DNA from: CAYYMX01 sp964473045
Lineage (GTDB): Bacteria > Pseudomonadota > Alphaproteobacteria > Methylaequorales > Methylaequoraceae
Direction of reading: 5' to 3'
NCBI GenBank assembly: GCA_964473045.1
Contig: CAYYMX010000035.1
Span: forward strand, 1-12,754
Length of the DNA stretch: 12,754 nt
Shown here piece by piece: positions 6,561 to 12,754 of the stretch. The position numbers and the translations under genes were made by a program. Each line of letters opens with the position of its first letter. Within the stretch, counting starts at the first letter, position 1. A model generated the notes under the pieces. The model was not told the origin of the DNA and did not search any database. It saw only the letters and a program-made list of their open reading frames with translations.

Positions 6561-7468
6561 TGTCTTTAAAACTAAATGAATATTTTGATCAATGGATAGA
6601 GTGGATAAAATTTGAAAAGAGACTTAGTCAAAATACTGTTGACTCATATAAACGAGATTTAAAATTTTTTTTAGAATTTTTGGAATCTTTTTATAATAAA
6701 GATATTGTTGTTGAAGACGTAGCTAAGCTAAATGAAGAGGATTTAACTTCATGGTTTTTTTCAAGATTAGAAAAAGGTTCTAGTCATAGAAGTAATGCAA
6801 GAGCCTTGTCTTCAATGAAAAGTTTTTTTACATTTCTCAAGAAAAAAAAAAAAATATCAAATTCTAAATTTCTTAGATTAAGAGCCCCCAAATTTGAAGA
6901 TTCTTTGCCAAGACCTCTTTCAAATGATCAAATAAAAAATATTGTTAAAGCAGTTTGTAGTGAAAAAGTTCGATGGATATCAATGAGAAATCTATCAGCA
7001 ATTTTGTTGATGTGGGGTTATGGATTAAGAATAAGTGAAGTTATAAACTTAAAGTATAATAATCTTAAAGTGTCTGATCTAAAAATTCTTGGCAAAGGGG
7101 GTAAATACAGAATTATCCCTATTTCAGACCTGCTTCTAAATTTTATTAAGAGAATGATATTTGAATGTCCACATAAAATTGATGAGAATGAATTTGTATT
7201 TCTTGGAAAAAGAGGTCGAAAAATTAAAGCATCGATAATGCAAAAATTAATTAGAGAATTAAGATACAAACTTATGCTACCTGATAACACTACACCGCAT
7301 TCATTGAGACATACATTCGCAACTGAACTTCTTGAGAATATGGTGGATTTAAGATCAATTCAAGAGTTGCTTGGTCATTCTTCTTTGACATCCACACAAA
7401 AATATACCTCTATTAGTTCTGAGCGATTAAAGACGGTGATTAACAAATTTCATCCAAGATCAAAATAA
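6560..7468 (+). CDS. xerC: Tyrosine recombinase XerC
   Basis: Site-specific tyrosine recombinase that, with XerD, resolves chromosome dimers at dif near the terminus. At 302 residues it is full length. The N-terminal SAM-like core-binding domain (about 1-92) contains QWIEWIKFEKRLSQNTVDSYKRDL. A lysine-rich hinge (94-98) leads to the catalytic domain (about 115-300). All catalytic residues are visible: R157 (GYGLRISE), K182 (GKGGKYR), H247 and R250 (HSLRHTFATEL), H273 (LLGHSSL) and the nucleophile Y282 (TQKYTSI). Pairing with DUF484 favours XerC over XerD. A chromosomal housekeeping copy is likelier than a mobile-element integrase, since no phage or integron genes are near. The ATG overlaps the DUF484 stop by one base. 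A 13-A run encodes the hinge. Confidence 0.93.
   Translation: MSLKLNEYFDQWIEWIKFEKRLSQNTVDSYKRDLKFFLEFLESFYNKDIVVEDVAKLNEEDLTSWFFSRLEKGSSHRSNARALSSMKSFFTFLKKKKKISNSKFLRLRAPKFEDSLPRPLSNDQIKNIVKAVCSEKVRWISMRNLSAILLMWGYGLRISEVINLKYNNLKVSDLKILGKGGKYRIIPISDLLLNFIKRMIFECPHKIDENEFVFLGKRGRKIKASIMQKLIRELRYKLMLPDNTTPHSLRHTFATELLENMVDLRSIQELLGHSSLTSTQKYTSISSERLKTVINKFHPRSK
6842..6854 (+). repeat. 13-A homopolymer at the XerC domain hinge
   Basis: Thirteen consecutive A covering codons 95-98 and the first base of codon 99. It sits between the N-terminal core-binding domain and the catalytic domain. Reading on with one A fewer meets a stop after eight codons past the tract (TAT CAA ATT CTA AAT TTC TTA GAT TAA). 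With one A more, a stop comes after four codons. Confidence 0.9.
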
Positions 7469-7993
7469 TTACGAAGTTTCGTATCTGAAAGTTAATTTCA
7501 TTTGACCAGCAACTTTTACAATTTCTGATAAACATTGAGGTGCGTTTTCGTCTCTTATGGATATTGCAAATCTAGCAATATACTGGGTATTTTTAGGAAA
7601 AGAAATCTTTTCTGTGTTCATTCGAACAATGATTGCATTGTTTTCATCAAGAGTTTTAATGATTTTGTTAAGTAAACCTTTTTGATCATCTCCCGATAAA
7701 ACTATCCTATGAGTGATTTTTGATGTTGGGCCTGTATCTGTATTGATTGGTAAAACATGAACTTGGACTTTACCGTTCTCTGATGACTTTAGTTTGCTAA
7801 GACCGTCCTCCAATTTATTTATATCAATACTATCAGTATTATGATAAACCATTGTCAATTCACATACTCTTCCAAGTGTTGCAAATGTAACCCCAGAGAA
7901 TTCACCGTTCAAATCTGTTAGATATGATGTAACTTCTGAAATTAAATTTGGTTTGTTTTCTCCTAAATAAGAGATTATTGCGTTTTGTGTCAT
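7469..7993 (-). CDS. Two-ACT-domain protein, GcvR-like
   Basis: A 174-residue soluble protein that appears to be two tandem ACT domains and nothing else. ACT 1 covers about residues 4-80 (GENKPNLISEVTSYL, ATLGRVCELTMVYH). ACT 2 covers about 93-168 (HRIVLSGDDQKGLLNKIIKTL). ACT domains bind small ligands, usually amino acids. This layout and length resemble GcvR, the accessory repressor of the glycine cleavage genes, which has no DNA-binding domain of its own. No helix-turn-helix is visible. The gene starts 2 nt after the sucD stop without a ribosome site, so it is probably translated by coupling to sucD. No glycine cleavage genes lie in the window, so a role in sensing a metabolite for this operon is equally possible. 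The family call is firm; the function is not. Confidence 0.75.
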   Translation of the reverse strand: MTQNAIISYLGENKPNLISEVTSYLTDLNGEFSGVTFATLGRVCELTMVYHNTDSIDINKLEDGLSKLKSSENGKVQVHVLPINTDTGPTSKITHRIVLSGDDQKGLLNKIIKTLDENNAIIVRMNTEKISFPKNTQYIARFAISIRDENAPQCLSEIVKVAGQMKLTFRYETS

Positions 7994-7995
7994 GA

Positions 7996-8871
7996 TTAAG
8001 ATTTAATTACTTTTGCCATCGCCTCACCTATTCTAGTTATTGTATCAGCAACTTCAACCCCTGCAGAGCGTAAAGCTTCCTTTTTGGCATCAGCAGTTTC
8101 ATCTCCACTATTAACGATTGCTCCTGCGTGGCCAAGTTTTCTTCCTTTTGGCGCGGCTGCACCAGCAACAAATGCAGCAACCGGCTTTTTGTAGCTATTC
8201 TTCCAACTCTTTATAAAATTTGCTCCTTCTATTTCTGCTGTTCCTCCAATCTCACCAATTAATACAATACCATCTGTTTCATCATCTTTTAGGAAAAGTT
8301 CTAAGGCATCAACGAAATTTGTACCATTAACTGGATCACCTCCAATTCCTATTATTGTTGATTGTCCAAGTTCAGAGGTTTGAACAGCTGATTCATAAGA
8401 AAGAGTTCCTGACCTTGAGACAACACCAATTCTTCCAGGTTTGCAAATATGGCCAGGAATAATACCAATTTTTCCGATGCCAGGAGTAAGAACACCAGGA
8501 CAGTTAGGACCAATAAGTCTTGTGCTTGATCCCTTCATTTCTCTTTTCACTCTTTGCATATCACTGGTAGGAATTCCATCGGTAATGCAAACAATTAAAT
8601 CTAATTCTGCCTCAACCGATTCTAGAATAGCATCAGCAGCAAATGGAGGTGGAACAAATACGCCACTTGCATTACATCCGGTTTTTTTTTTTGCTTCGGC
8701 TACAGTATTGAAAACTGGTATTTTTAGGTGTTTTGTTCCTCCTTTTTCTGGTGTTACTCCCCCAACCAAATTTGTATTATATTCTAATGCTCTTTCAGAA
8801 TGGAAAGTTCCTTGAGCACCAGTGAATCCTTGACAAATAATTTTTGTTTCTTTTGTAATTAAGACTGCCAT
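7996..8871 (-). CDS. sucD: Succinyl-CoA synthetase, alpha subunit (ADP-forming)
   Basis: Cytosolic TCA-cycle enzyme subunit that, with SucC, converts succinyl-CoA to succinate while phosphorylating ADP (or GDP). The 291 residues are full length. The N-terminal CoA-binding Rossmann domain has ICQGFTGAQGTFHSE (12-26) and VGGVTPEKGG. The middle has IGPNCPGVLTPG (120-131) and VSRSGTLSYE (151-160). The phospho-accepting histidine is H248 in LGHAGAIV. The ATG lies 2 nt after the sucC stop (TAATAATG) with no separate ribosome site, so expression should be coupled to SucC and give equal amounts of the two subunits. Base usage is less AT-rich than in priA or DUF484, as expected for a highly expressed conserved gene. 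An 11-A run (8682-8692) encodes KKKT at 61-64. Confidence 0.97.
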   Translation of the reverse strand: MAVLITKETKIICQGFTGAQGTFHSERALEYNTNLVGGVTPEKGGTKHLKIPVFNTVAEAKKKTGCNASGVFVPPPFAADAILESVEAELDLIVCITDGIPTSDMQRVKREMKGSSTRLIGPNCPGVLTPGIGKIGIIPGHICKPGRIGVVSRSGTLSYESAVQTSELGQSTIIGIGGDPVNGTNFVDALELFLKDDETDGIVLIGEIGGTAEIEGANFIKSWKNSYKKPVAAFVAGAAAPKGRKLGHAGAIVNSGDETADAKKEALRSAGVEVADTITRIGEAMAKVIKS

Positions 8872-8873
8872 TA

Positions 8874-10043
8874 TTATTTTTTATTTTTTACCATTTGAAC
8901 CACATCTTTTGCAGCCTGCTCCATTGTATCAACTGGCTTTATTGGAAACCCAGAGTTTTTTAAAATTTTTATACCCATTTCAACATTTGTTCCCTCTAAT
9001 CTAACAACTAACGGTTTGTCAAGACCAACTTCTTTTGAAGCATCAACTAAACCCTCAGCAATATCATTGCATCTCATCATCCCTCCAAAAATATTAATTA
9101 GAATGCCCTGCACATCTTTATCTCTGTAAATTAATTTGAATGCTGCAGCAACTCTTTGTGGTGTAGCAGCTCCAGCAACATCCATAAAATTGGCAGCTTC
9201 TCCACCATAAAACTTTATTATGTCCATAGTTGCCATCGACAATCCAGCGCCATTAACCATTAATCCAATATTTCCATCCAATTTCACATAGTTTAAATCA
9301 TGTCTTGATGCTTCTAGTTCAAGAGGATCATATTCATTTTCGTCTTTCATTTCAGCAACTCCTCTTTGTCGATATAGTGCATTGTCGTCAAACGATGCTT
9401 TGCAGTCTAAAATCAGGACACCCCCACCTTTAACCACAGCAAGAGGATTCACTTCAATCATAGATGCATCAAGACTTGTAAAAGCTTTATAAATTGACAG
9501 TATGTTTTTTTGTGCTTTCTTTGCAGTTTGTCCAGTTAAACCTAAATTGTAAACTATTGTTCTTGCATGATGAGTGAGTAAGTCTGACCCAGGGGAAATA
9601 TTAACCTTAAAAATTTCGTTCGGATGCTTTTCTGCTACCTCCTCAATATCTATCCCTCCCCTTTTTGAAGTGATAATTGTATTTCCTCCGGTTTCTCTAT
9701 CTATCGTAACGCACAAGTAGAATTCTTTTTCAATTTTGTAGGCTTTTTCTAAATAAATTCTCTTGACAATTTTTCCAGAGTTACCTGTCTGAGGCGTAAC
9801 AAGTTTCATACCAAACATTTTATCAACAGTTTTTATAACCTCTTCATCACTGTTGCAAACTTTTACACCACCAGCTTTTCCTCTTCCACCTGCATGAACT
9901 TGTGCTTTTACAATAACTTTTTCTTCGTTTAACCATGAAACAATATTTTCTGCTTCATGTGTTTGATATACTACATCTCCTGGTGGAATAGATCCTCCAA
10001 ACTTAGACAAAAGTTGTTTAGCTTGATATTCATGAATATCCAT
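8874..10043 (-). CDS. sucC: Succinyl-CoA synthetase, beta subunit (ADP-forming)
   Basis: Nucleotide-binding subunit of succinyl-CoA synthetase and partner of the adjacent SucD. The 389 residues match the family (E. coli 388). The ATP-grasp domain occupies about 1-235: MDIHEYQAKQLL at the start, KAQVHAGGRGKAGGV (46-60) for nucleotide binding, and metal ligands N199 (EVNPLAV) and D213 (ILDCKASFDDNAL). The C-terminal flavodoxin-like domain has VNGAGLSMATMD (around 264-275) and NIFGGMMRCNDIAEGL. Nucleotide preference (ATP or GTP) cannot be read safely from this. The ATG at 10043 follows a 65-bp gap after mdh. Only a weak AAAGA stands as a ribosome site about 8 nt before it. The gene pair is not followed by sucA or sucB here, unlike many alphaproteobacteria. 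Confidence 0.97.
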   Translation of the reverse strand: MDIHEYQAKQLLSKFGGSIPPGDVVYQTHEAENIVSWLNEEKVIVKAQVHAGGRGKAGGVKVCNSDEEVIKTVDKMFGMKLVTPQTGNSGKIVKRIYLEKAYKIEKEFYLCVTIDRETGGNTIITSKRGGIDIEEVAEKHPNEIFKVNISPGSDLLTHHARTIVYNLGLTGQTAKKAQKNILSIYKAFTSLDASMIEVNPLAVVKGGGVLILDCKASFDDNALYRQRGVAEMKDENEYDPLELEASRHDLNYVKLDGNIGLMVNGAGLSMATMDIIKFYGGEAANFMDVAGAATPQRVAAAFKLIYRDKDVQGILINIFGGMMRCNDIAEGLVDASKEVGLDKPLVVRLEGTNVEMGIKILKNSGFPIKPVDTMEQAAKDVVQMVKNKK

Positions 10044-10108
10044 AATAGAATCTTTAAAAACAAATAAATAAAACTTTCAGAAAGGAGAATATATCTAAAA
10101 TTGTCAAA
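10044..10108 (-). promoter_or_regulatory. Spacer between mdh and sucC
   Basis: This 65-bp AT-rich gap contains a perfect TTGACA hexamer on the minus strand (10102-10107), but no good -10 box 16-18 nt further on. The best candidate there is CTTTCT. Downstream of it, CTTT-CTG-AAAG could fold into a 4-bp stem followed by a T-rich stretch, too weak to call a terminator. An internal promoter or partial attenuator for sucCD is possible but not shown. Confidence 0.25.
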
Positions 10109-11056
10109 TTAGACTAGTAATTTTTTACATTTTTTTGTTAACTCTATTACAGATTTTTTCGAGTACAAAAATTTTTTATTTTCTTCTTTAGATAGATTTA
10201 ATTCTATAATTTTCTCAACACCACACTTGCCAATTATAACAGGGACACCTATGAATAGATCATTTATACCATACTCGCCCTCTAGATATGCAGAGCAAGG
10301 CAACAGTTTTTTTTGATCAAAAATAAAAGATTCTAACATTTCAATTGTACTACATGCTGGAGAAAAAAAAGCTGAACCATTTTTCATTAATGAAACAATT
10401 TCTCCTCCACCGTTTTTTGTTCTTTCTATCAAATCATCAAGTAATTTTTTTGTTAGTTTTCCTTTTAATATAAGTTGTCTTATAGGAATTCCAGAGATTG
10501 ATGTGTAATCAAGTAAAGGTACCATTGTATCACCGTGACCACCAAGTACCATGGTCTGAATGTTTTCCATTGAGATCCCAAGTTGTTGTGACAAAAAAAA
10601 CTTAAACCTTGCTGAATCTAAAATTCCTGCCATCCCTACAATCATATTCTTTTCTAAATTTGCTATTTTTTTTAATGACCAAACCATTGCATCAAGGGGG
10701 TTGGTAACACAAATAACAAATGATTTTGGACTATGTTCCTTTATTGCCTTTCCAATCTCAGAAATGATAGCAAAATTTACTTCTATTAAATCATCTCTGC
10801 TCATGCCTGGTTTTCTAGGGATTCCAGCTGTAATTATGATTACATCACTATTTTTTATTTTTGAAATCTTGGTTGATCCTTCAATATTTAAATTAATATT
10901 ATCTATAGCTAGGCTCTGTCCTAAATCAAGGCATTTCCCTTTAGCTAGTCCTTTTGCAATATCAATCATAACAATGTTACCAAGCTTTTTTCTTGAGATA
11001 CTGTACGCTAAAATACTACCAATATTTCCTGCTCCTATTAAACTAATTTTTTTCAA
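10109..11056 (-). CDS. mdh: Malate dehydrogenase, NAD-dependent, LDH-like type (TTG start)
   Basis: Interconverts malate and oxaloacetate in the TCA cycle, using NAD. The 315 residues match the lactate-dehydrogenase-like MDH of alphaproteobacteria. The Rossmann motif GAGNIG is at 8-13, and the acidic NAD-ribose residue is D32. The substrate loop PRKPGMSRDDL (80-90) has R81 and R87; R81 rather than glutamine marks malate over lactate. Also present are N119 (VTNPLD), D147 and R150 (LDSAR), and the catalytic H174 (GGHGDTM). The start codon is TTG at 11054-11056. There is no ATG between it and the nadC stop in this frame. The Rossmann strand begins at residue 3, which fits the family. GGAG lies 11 nt upstream (11068-11071). 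It follows nadC by 36 nt, so co-transcription is likely. Confidence 0.95.
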   Translation of the reverse strand: MKKISLIGAGNIGSILAYSISRKKLGNIVMIDIAKGLAKGKCLDLGQSLAIDNINLNIEGSTKISKIKNSDVIIITAGIPRKPGMSRDDLIEVNFAIISEIGKAIKEHSPKSFVICVTNPLDAMVWSLKKIANLEKNMIVGMAGILDSARFKFFLSQQLGISMENIQTMVLGGHGDTMVPLLDYTSISGIPIRQLILKGKLTKKLLDDLIERTKNGGGEIVSLMKNGSAFFSPACSTIEMLESFIFDQKKLLPCSAYLEGEYGINDLFIGVPVIIGKCGVEKIIELNLSKEENKKFLYSKKSVIELTKKCKKLLV

Positions 11057-11092
11057 AGTTTTGAATGCTCCACAAATAATTGAAGGTTGATT

Positions 11093-11950
11093 TTATATTA
11101 TGTCTAAACCAATATCTACTGAATTAGCACTATTTGTAATTTTCCCCGTTGAGATATAATCGGCTCCAAGAAAAATAAATTTTTTAAAGTTTTTAAGATT
11201 AATTCCACCACTGATCTCAAAAGTTGTAAAAAAATCATATTTCTCTTTTAGTTCAATGCTTTTTTTAATTTCTAATGGTGACATATTATCAAGTAAAATG
11301 TATTTAGCTCCAGCTAGCATAGATTTTTTTACTTCTTCAATTGTCTCGCATTCAATTTTATAATTTTTAATGTTTTTTTCCTTTAAAACTTTTAAAGTAT
11401 TGTCAATGCCGCCTAAAACTTCTATGTGATTATCTTTAATTAAAATCTCATCATGTAAACCTATTCTATGGTTTTTTGCTCCGCCGACTGTGGTTGCATA
11501 TTTTTGAAGTTTTCTTAGGCCAGTAATTGTTTTTCTAGTGTTTAATAATTTAGTGTGTGATTTTTTTAGCAATAAAACAAATCTAGATGTGTAGGTTGAA
11601 ATGCTTGATAGGTGTTGTAAAAAATTTATGACACTTCTTTCAAGCATAAAAATTTTTTTGCATTCTCCACTGATTTCTAAAATTGCAGAACTCTTGCTTA
11701 CAATTTGCCCATCCTTATAAAATAACTTTAATTTTAATTCAGGAAATCTCTCGAAAATAAAATTTTGGACGAAATGTATTCCACATAAAACAATTTCTTC
11801 TCTAACTCTCAAATGAGCAGTTATTTTAGTTTTTTTGCTTATTAGTATATTTGATGTGATATCATTTTTAAGACTTTTTCCATTTAGATCATCAAAGAGA
11901 TCAGCCTCAATTTTTTTAACTGCTATTTTTGTAAGTTCATTTAAATTCAA
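11093..11950 (-). CDS. nadC: Nicotinate-nucleotide diphosphorylase (quinolinate phosphoribosyltransferase)
   Basis: Converts quinolinate and PRPP to nicotinate mononucleotide, carbon dioxide and pyrophosphate, the entry into NAD synthesis after NadA. The 285 residues are full length. An N-terminal alpha/beta sandwich (about 1-105, with NDITSNIL at 29-36) precedes the barrel. Visible active-site residues are R106 (LERSVINFLQ), R139 and K140 (NTRKT), H161 and R162 (KNHRIGLHD), K172 (IKDNH), E200 (IECET) and D221 (LLDNM). It ends with the family pattern SGGIN...GADYISTGKIT...DIGLDII. The start appears to be TTG at 11948-11950, 4 nt after the nadA stop. No ATG or GTG exists upstream in frame before a stop, and the length up to NDITS fits the family. 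The ribosome site is weak. nadA and nadC are adjacent with no nadB between them. Confidence 0.95.
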   Translation of the reverse strand: MNLNELTKIAVKKIEADLFDDLNGKSLKNDITSNILISKKTKITAHLRVREEIVLCGIHFVQNFIFERFPELKLKLFYKDGQIVSKSSAILEISGECKKIFMLERSVINFLQHLSSISTYTSRFVLLLKKSHTKLLNTRKTITGLRKLQKYATTVGGAKNHRIGLHDEILIKDNHIEVLGGIDNTLKVLKEKNIKNYKIECETIEEVKKSMLAGAKYILLDNMSPLEIKKSIELKEKYDFFTTFEISGGINLKNFKKFIFLGADYISTGKITNSANSVDIGLDII

Positions 11951-11954
11951 AGCT

Positions 11955-12754
11955 TTATAATAGTTTACTTAGTTTTAGCATTGTATTGAGTGGTTTCTTT
12001 GCCTTCAATATTAATTCTCTGTTAATTTTAATTTCTGGTGATAAGGATTCGAGACAGTCTCTCAATTTTTCTATTGTATTAAGTTCCATATAAGGACAAT
12101 TGGAGCAAGAACAATTTCCATCATTGCCAGGAGCAATAAGAAACTTTTTCTTAGGCTCAACTTTTTTCATCTGATGAATCAAATGAGGTTCTGTAGCTAT
12201 AATGAACTTCTCAGCTGAACTTGTGGTGACAAACTTCAGCAAAGCTGATGTGGAGCCAACAAAATCTGAGTGAGCCAAAATACTTTCAGGACATTCTGGG
12301 TGAGCTATGACTTTTGCATCAGGGTTTCTGATCTTTAATCTCACAAGTTCTTTTTCTGAAAAAGTTTCATGAACGATACAGGATCCATTCCACAAAATCA
12401 TATTTTTCCCAGAGATTTTATTTAAATAATTACCTAAATGTTTGTCAGGAGCAAAGATGATTTTTTGACTTTTTGGGAGGCTTTGAATTATTTTTAATGC
12501 ATTTGAAGAAGTTACTATAATATCAGATAGAGCTTTTATTTCTGCAGAACAGTTTATATATGAAATTACTAAATGATTAGGATAATTTTTTTTAAAATTT
12601 TCAAATTTATCTGTTTGACAAGATTCTTCTAGTGAACAACCAGCATCGATATCTGGTAGAATTACTTTTTTGTTAGGGCTCAAAATTTTAGCAACTACTG
12701 CCATAAATTTCACACCACAAAATACTATTGTCTTTGCATTTGGTCGTTTTAATC
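11955..12754 (-). CDS. nadA: Quinolinate synthase NadA (N-terminal part lies outside the window)
   Basis: A [4Fe-4S] enzyme that condenses iminoaspartate with dihydroxyacetone phosphate to quinolinate. The frame stays open to the right edge, and residues upstream of 12713 read KTIVFCGVKFMA, the conserved block holding the first iron-sulfur cysteine (codon 12717-12719). The GTG at 12713 is therefore internal, and the true start lies beyond the window. The other two cluster cysteines are visible in NGSCIVHE (codon 12378-12380) and in the CSCSNCPYME motif (last cysteine, codon 12096-12098). Other family blocks are LPDIDAGCSLEESC, YINCSAEIKALSDIIVTSSNA and AHPECP. About 266 codons are present against a usual 330-350. 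It is the most upstream visible gene of the minus-strand NAD/TCA block. Confidence 0.96.
   Translation of the reverse strand, partial: LKRPNAKTIVFCGVKFMAVVAKILSPNKKVILPDIDAGCSLEESCQTDKFENFKKNYPNHLVISYINCSAEIKALSDIIVTSSNALKIIQSLPKSQKIIFAPDKHLGNYLNKISGKNMILWNGSCIVHETFSEKELVRLKIRNPDAKVIAHPECPESILAHSDFVGSTSALLKFVTTSSAEKFIIATEPHLIHQMKKVEPKKKFLIAPGNDGNCSCSNCPYMELNTIEKLRDCLESLSPEIKINRELILKAKKPLNTMLKLSKLL

Noticed and set aside
6560..7468. The tyrosine recombinase as a sign of a mobile element or integron
   Set aside because: Coupling to DUF484, the housekeeping neighbours on both sides and the lack of att repeats, tRNA or phage genes all point to chromosomal XerC.
8441..8815. 124-codon plus-strand frame opposite sucD
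   Set aside because: Antisense of conserved SucD codons, with no start signal and no family resemblance.
10084..10107. TTGACA as the -35 box of a strong sucC promoter
   Set aside because: At the permitted 16-18 nt spacing there is no box resembling TATAAT, so the hexamer alone does not support a promoter call.
10560..11090. 176-codon plus-strand open frame opposite mdh, with hydrophobic stretches like a membrane protein
   Set aside because: It is wholly antisense to the well-supported malate dehydrogenase, with no recognisable domain or ribosome site. Hydrophobic shadows are common opposite AT-rich genes.
11955..12713. nadA starting at GTG 12713
   Set aside because: The frame continues upstream through KTIVFCGV, which carries a conserved iron-sulfur cysteine. 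The GTG is an internal valine codon and the gene is simply cut by the window edge.

Overview
The window is ordinary housekeeping DNA, gene-dense and very AT-rich (about two thirds or more A+T by eye). It most likely comes from a streamlined, low-GC alphaproteobacterium. Three arrangements suggest this. The F1 ATP synthase genes run atpH-atpA-atpG-atpD directly after priA with no F0 genes in front. A DUF484 gene sits directly before xerC and diverges from priA. Finally, mdh stands next to sucC-sucD. The lineage and a marine habitat are inferences; no rRNA gene is present to settle them.

Layout from left to right: bases 1-5835 hold minus-strand genes, transcribed priA -> atpH -> atpA -> atpG -> atpD, with atpD cut by the left edge. 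A 74-bp divergent spacer (5836-5909) separates priA from a plus-strand pair, DUF484 and xerC (5910-7468), coupled through a TAATG overlap. xerC meets the next unit tail to tail with no spacer. Bases 7469-12754 are again minus-strand, transcribed nadA -> nadC -> mdh -> sucC -> sucD -> a two-ACT-domain GcvR-like gene. nadA is cut by the right edge.

Functionally, the left block builds the catalytic head of ATP synthase and carries the replication-restart helicase PriA. The middle pair includes the recombinase that resolves chromosome dimers. The right block combines quinolinate and NAD synthesis (NadA, NadC), an NAD-dependent TCA enzyme (malate dehydrogenase), ATP- or GTP-yielding succinyl-CoA synthetase and a probable ligand-binding regulator. 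No non-coding stretch exceeds 75 bp. I found no RNA gene, CRISPR array, insertion sequence, integrase att site or foreign island.

I did not find a new system. The points worth a second look are small: a PriA that appears to lack its winged-helix domain, long A-tracts inside priA, DUF484, xerC and sucD (the xerC one at the domain hinge), three genes that appear to start at TTG, the zero-gap convergent junction, and the mixed NAD/TCA/ACT gene cluster without nadB or sucAB.
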